This document shows positions 14,321-17,157 of a stretch of DNA of 17,157 nucleotides, in pieces. Where the stretch lies: assembly GCA_003646055.1 (NCBI GenBank), contig QNDZ01000013.1, positions 1-17,157 of the forward strand, read 5' to 3'. The translations under genes and the position numbers were made by a program. Source of the DNA: a bacterium. GTDB lineage: Bacteria > Hydrothermota > UBA3072 > B12-G15. The stretch's first letter is position 1. Each line of letters starts with the position of its first letter. The notes under the pieces were generated by a model. That model made no database searches and was not told the DNA's origin. It was given only the letters and a program-made list of their open reading frames with translations.

Positions 14321-15658
14321 TTAGTATGCTCCTTTTCCGAATACTATGTTTGGTATGGTTTGTAGTATAAGATGGATGTCAAGCCAGAATGACCTGTTAT
14401 AGGCATAATAAATGTCAAGAAACACAGATTCATCAAAGGGTAAGAGTGAACGGCCAAATACCTGCCACATACCTGTAATTCCCTGCTTCACAATCAATCT
14501 CAATTTATGCCATTCCTCGTATTCCTTGATTTCATAGTCAAGTGGTGGTCTTGGACCAACAATGGAAAGGTGGCCTTTCAGAACATTGAAAAATTGTGGT
14601 AACTCGTCGAGGCTTGTCTTCCTGAGAAAGTATCCAACAGGTGTTACCCTTGGGTCATTTGTGAGTTTATAAACTTTTCCATCTTTCTTTTCCCCTTTTA
14701 TAAGATTTTTCACATACTTCTTATGCACCTCATCATCTATATTCGTGTACATTGACCTGAATTTGAGCATGGGGAAGGGTTTCATTCTCTCTGTTAGCCT
14801 TGTCTGTTTGAAGAAAACAGGACCTTCTGAGGTGAGCTTGATGATGATGGGAATAAATATGAAGAAGGGCAGAAAGACTATTATTGCCACGATGCTTCCA
14901 ATAATGTCAACAATTCTCTTTGATACAAGATAGACCTTTGACCTGCCAGACCATCTGAATGGAACAAGGGGGATACCAGCAAAGTAGAACCAGTAAGGTA
15001 CACCCCTTATTTTCTTATTAAGTTCTGAATAGACAAAAACTTTCTCTTTATTCATAAAATCACCAAGTTTTTTTAAGAGCACTTCGTAGCCTCCTTTATT
15101 TAAGACAAGGATAAAAGTTATTTTGTTCCCTCTGAACTTTTTGAGTTCTCTCATATTTTTCACAACATCAATAACCTTTATGTTTGCAAATCTGTGGGTT
15201 TTGAAGAATGTATCCAGTCCCATGGCATTCCCATCAGGTGAGTAAATTACAACATTTCTTGAAGGCAAAATCCTTAAAAGCAGTGAATAAATAACTATTC
15301 TCTCAAAGTAAAGGATTGTTGAGAGAACAACAAACAGTGAAAGGATCAAAACCCTTGAATGGTACAGTCCAAACTTAAAGATAAAGGTAACAATAAGATA
15401 GAGGAAGAATGAGTAAAGTATGGACTTGGATGTCCTGAATATGTAACCAATCCTATCAAGATAGGCCATAAAATTGAACATATCTGTATATGCGAAAACA
15501 GATACAATGATTAATGGTATGGAGATCAGGTTGTACCATATGAAAACAGGATGGGAGATATAGTGGATTTTGATTAGCAAATAATAGGTAAACCCCACCC
15601 CCAGCAGGGCTGATGCAACATCAATTATAAGGAATGTAACATCCCTGTCTCTCCACAT
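14321..15658 (-). CDS. Polyprenyl-phosphate sugar phosphotransferase initiating surface glycan synthesis
   Basis: A 445-residue membrane enzyme of the bacterial sugar transferase family (WbaP/WcaJ-type polyprenol hexose-1-phosphate transferases). Four hydrophobic segments occupy about residues 8-29, 39-60, 80-98 and 102-127. A cytoplasmic middle region follows, and then a re-entrant hydrophobic helix (249-273). The catalytic domain has EGPVFFKQTR (278-287), KFRSM (299-303), the TSLDELPQ motif with the conserved D351-E352 pair, VGPRPP (367-372) and the C-terminal GKGAY. It transfers a sugar phosphate from a nucleotide sugar to a lipid carrier as the first step of O-antigen, capsule or exopolysaccharide assembly. 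It leads the operon, and the next three genes make a diamino uronic acid. There is no clear ribosome binding site; a -10-like box ends 6 bases before the ATG, so the message may be leaderless. Confidence 0.92.
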   Translation of the reverse strand: MWRDRDVTFLIIDVASALLGVGFTYYLLIKIHYISHPVFIWYNLISIPLIIVSVFAYTDMFNFMAYLDRIGYIFRTSKSILYSFFLYLIVTFIFKFGLYHSRVLILSLFVVLSTILYFERIVIYSLLLRILPSRNVVIYSPDGNAMGLDTFFKTHRFANIKVIDVVKNMRELKKFRGNKITFILVLNKGGYEVLLKKLGDFMNKEKVFVYSELNKKIRGVPYWFYFAGIPLVPFRWSGRSKVYLVSKRIVDIIGSIVAIIVFLPFFIFIPIIIKLTSEGPVFFKQTRLTERMKPFPMLKFRSMYTNIDDEVHKKYVKNLIKGEKKDGKVYKLTNDPRVTPVGYFLRKTSLDELPQFFNVLKGHLSIVGPRPPLDYEIKEYEEWHKLRLIVKQGITGMWQVFGRSLLPFDESVFLDIYYAYNRSFWLDIHLILQTIPNIVFGKGAY

Positions 15659-15664
15659 GGAATT

Positions 15665-15692
15665 AAGATACCTGAAAAATGGAAATTTTCAA
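15665..15692 (-). promoter_or_regulatory. Possible leaderless promoter for the polysaccharide operon
   Basis: On the minus strand TTGAAA (15687-15692), 16 bases, then TATCTT (15665-15670), which ends 6 bases before the ATG at 15658. The -10 match is imperfect. It is supported by the missing Shine-Dalgarno sequence and by the same arrangement at the kinase-helicase operon. Confidence 0.35.
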
Positions 15693-15706
15693 CCCGAATT
15701 TTCAAC
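15684..15706 (-). repeat. Tandem 10-base direct repeat upstream of the sugar transferase
   Basis: GTTGAAAATT occurs twice on the minus strand (15697-15706 and 15684-15693) with a 13-base period. The second copy contains the proposed -35 box. It could be an operator for a regulator bound to one face of the DNA, though the spacing is slightly more than a helical turn. It could also be a chance duplication. Confidence 0.35.
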
Positions 15707-15987
15707 TAAGGGGAAATAGAGCAGGTCAGGGGTAAATTTAAAGGGCAGGAAAGAGGGATTCATGCATTTTTTGTTTTCTGGTCTGGCAAATGTATCAAAA
15801 TATGTATAGAGAGCTGTATTCTTTCCCCTTTTTTCAAATGCGGCATTTCTAAATAGTAGTCACAATGGATAAAAAGGGTTGACAAGAAAAACAGCCTATT
15901 ATACTTACATAGAAATAATGGTTTCAGTATTCACTCTTGTGGAGAGATAAAGGAAAGTATGTTAACCTTTGAAGGTGGAGGTAAGTA
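15707..15987 (+). other. Non-coding stretch before the FG-GAP/barrel ORF
   Basis: No ORF above about 15 codons fits here on either strand and I see no RNA gene. The only structured parts are a possible plus-strand promoter (15879-15905) and, at the end, a nine-codon mini-ORF (15959-15988, MLTFEGGGK). The mini-ORF has AAGGA upstream, and its stop overlaps the next start as TAATG. The mini-ORF may couple translation to the following gene or may be chance. Confidence 0.5.
15879..15905 (+). promoter_or_regulatory. Possible promoter for the right-end surface protein genes
   Basis: TTGACA (15879-15884) is a perfect -35 box and TATACT (15900-15905) a fair -10 box, but the spacer is only 15 bases, shorter than usual. 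It lies about 80 bases before the ORF start at 15988 with no competing gene between. Confidence 0.4.
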
Positions 15988-16842
15988 ATGGTTATTTTAT
16001 TGTTGTTTTATACTAATTTTAAGCTCCCTGGGATTGAAGGGTATACGGATAGAGGGTTGGAAAGTTCTATGGGCATAATGGATATTTCTCCTGCACTTAT
16101 GGACATAAACAATGATGGTAAGCAAGGGATGTTCTTTGGCTGTGATGATGGAAATGGTGATGGGAAAGGGAAGGTATACGCTTATGATTCAGACTGGAAT
16201 TTGATGTGGGTAATAGATGTTCAAGGAAATATTGGTGCAAATCCTTGTATATCTAAATTAAGAAGCATCTATTGTAAAAACAAAAGGTTAAAAGCTGTGA
16301 GAAAGCTATCCATAGAATTTTTTTGTGGGAATTATTTTACTTTTAAAGATACAATACATTATGGTTCAAGGATAACATTACCATTTTCTATGTGGAGGAT
16401 AGGATGTAGAATTTCCTACGAGCCAATTCAGAGAGTAATTCTCTCTATATCAGGTAACTGGGGTTATACTAAAAATCTTTCTGGTTTAACGCTCCATCTC
16501 TACCCCCCTCCCAAATTTTCCATTTCTCATTTCTCTTTCCTATGCTCTTATAATAAAGTTTTTTTTAAAAGTGGCTCATGGAACGCTGGGGGTGGAATAA
16601 GTCTCTTTAATACTGAACTAATCCTGAACGGAAAGACAATGAATGCCACTTATCTAAGTTCATTAATTACTATTGGCCTCCAGTTTGATATTGAGCATCC
16701 TTGGTACTTAGGAATACAAAGTGAATATCACCTTCCTTATTTTGTAAAAGGTGGTTCCAACGAACTATATCTTAATGAACCATTGCCAAGTTTAACTTTA
16801 AACTTAGGGTATAAATTTAATTTTAAAAGGAAGAAGCCATGA
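15988..16842 (+). CDS. Chimeric surface protein ORF: FG-GAP fragment joined to outer-membrane barrel-like segment
   Basis: A 284-residue ORF with GGAGG six bases before its ATG. Residues 1-10 are a weak, short signal-like stretch. Residues 30-88 look like the first FG-GAP/integrin-type repeat (SPALMDINNDGKQGMFFG, then VYAYDSDWNLMW). The pattern should continue with another calcium-binding DxDxDG after NPCISKL, but breaks off near residue 91. From about 105 to 284 the sequence becomes alternating aromatic/hydrophobic beta strands with turns and ends LTLNLGYKFNF, typical of an outer-membrane beta-barrel terminus. FG-GAP and barrel domains are not a usual pair in so small a protein. I read it as a fusion of two gene fragments that stayed in frame, or a decayed gene. 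The stop overlaps the next ATG (ATGA). The function is unknown. Confidence 0.6.
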   Translation: MVILLLFYTNFKLPGIEGYTDRGLESSMGIMDISPALMDINNDGKQGMFFGCDDGNGDGKGKVYAYDSDWNLMWVIDVQGNIGANPCISKLRSIYCKNKRLKAVRKLSIEFFCGNYFTFKDTIHYGSRITLPFSMWRIGCRISYEPIQRVILSISGNWGYTKNLSGLTLHLYPPPKFSISHFSFLCSYNKVFFKSGSWNAGGGISLFNTELILNGKTMNATYLSSLITIGLQFDIEHPWYLGIQSEYHLPYFVKGGSNELYLNEPLPSLTLNLGYKFNFKRKKP

Positions 16843-17157
16843 AAAGGTGTTTGGTTTTTAGGAAATTTACTCCTTACTGTTTCTTTAACGTTAAATGCGA
16901 AGGAATTGTACTATTACGGGGGTGGAGAGAAAATTAGGGTTGGTATGTGCAAGAATAGAATATCTATTAAATGGTGTGAGGATATTAAGAATATGGATAA
17001 AGTGAAAGTATTGAGAACTTTTCCTGTTTTAAAAAAATCGACCTCCTCACTGAGCACTACAAAGTCAGTATATTTTTTACCGGTGACGGTACATGTATTT
17101 ATGTATTTTCAGAATTTTTCTATTTTTCCTAATATTCAGAAAATAAAAGGGTTACAG
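16839..17157 (+). pseudogene. Start of a secreted protein gene, one base out of frame, cut by right edge
   Basis: The ATG at 16839 overlaps the previous stop and begins MKRCLVF, but its frame ends at TAG after 32 codons. The frame one base over is open from 16843 to the window end and continues LGNLLLTVSLTLNAKELYYY, the rest of a classic signal peptide and mature start. Removing one T from the T5 run at 16855-16859 gives a continuous MKRCLVLGNLLLTVSL signal peptide. The mature part (YYYGGGEKIRVG, then about 80 more residues) resembles the N-terminal propeptide region of secreted subtilisin-like peptidases in sorting-domain-bearing bacteria, but no catalytic motif is inside the window. It may be a true frameshift mutation, phase variation at the T-run, or a sequencing error. 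Confidence 0.5.

Noticed and set aside
1..17157. CRISPR array, tRNA, rRNA, insertion sequence or attachment site
   Set aside because: No regularly spaced repeats, tRNA cloverleaf, conserved rRNA segment, transposase motif or flanking target duplication was seen on either strand.

Overview
The window looks like a piece of a chromosome from an uncultivated, probably thermophilic, Gram-negative-type bacterium in or near the FCB group or a candidate phylum such as WOR-3. The reasons are a large secreted protein with a Por/type IX-like C-terminal sorting domain, FG-GAP and beta-barrel secretion-type sequences, arginine coded almost entirely by AGA/AGG, frequent ATA isoleucine codons, and purine-rich coding strands. 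This placement is inference; no rRNA or marker gene is present.

Positions 1-237 hold a divergent promoter pair. On the minus strand a short, apparently frameshifted small-protein gene runs off the left edge. On the plus strand a PLP-dependent D-cysteine desulfhydrase/ACC deaminase-family gene (238-1215) has its own promoter and a strong ribosome binding site.

Positions 1271-7130 are a tightly packed five-gene plus-strand operon. Its order is a Ser/Thr kinase fused to a UvrD-type SF1 helicase, an ARPP-1/DUF6569-like protein, an exported-looking single-HKD phospholipase D-type nuclease with a C-terminal OB fold, a small class I glutamine amidotransferase, and a minimal penicillin-binding transpeptidase. 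The gene junctions are an 8-base gap and then three overlaps (4, 4 and 8 bases). The operon appears to start from a promoter whose -10 box lies 5 bases before the first ATG, so its first message would be leaderless. This is the strongest candidate here for an undescribed functional unit. A shared hairpin terminator (7220-7250) separates it from the convergent genes.

Positions 7244-11614 (minus) carry a sigma70-like promoter, an unrecognised 50-residue small ORF, and a 1377-residue secreted protein. The large protein has Asp-box propeller repeats, a metallopeptidase-like region that has lost HExxH, two Fn3-like domains and a sorting domain. An inverted repeat links the small ORF to the ribosome binding site of the large gene.

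Positions 11643-15658 (minus) form a four-gene surface-polysaccharide operon: initiating sugar-phosphate transferase, hexapeptide N-acetyltransferase, DegT-family aminotransferase and Gfo/Idh/MocA dehydrogenase. The last three match the WbpB/WbpE/WbpD set that makes 2,3-diamino-2,3-dideoxy-uronic acid nucleotide sugars.

Positions 15659-17157 are a gene-poor promoter region, then an ORF that seems to join an FG-GAP fragment to an outer-membrane barrel fragment, then a secreted-protein gene that is one base out of frame and runs off the right edge. This end looks like decaying or rearranged surface-protein DNA.
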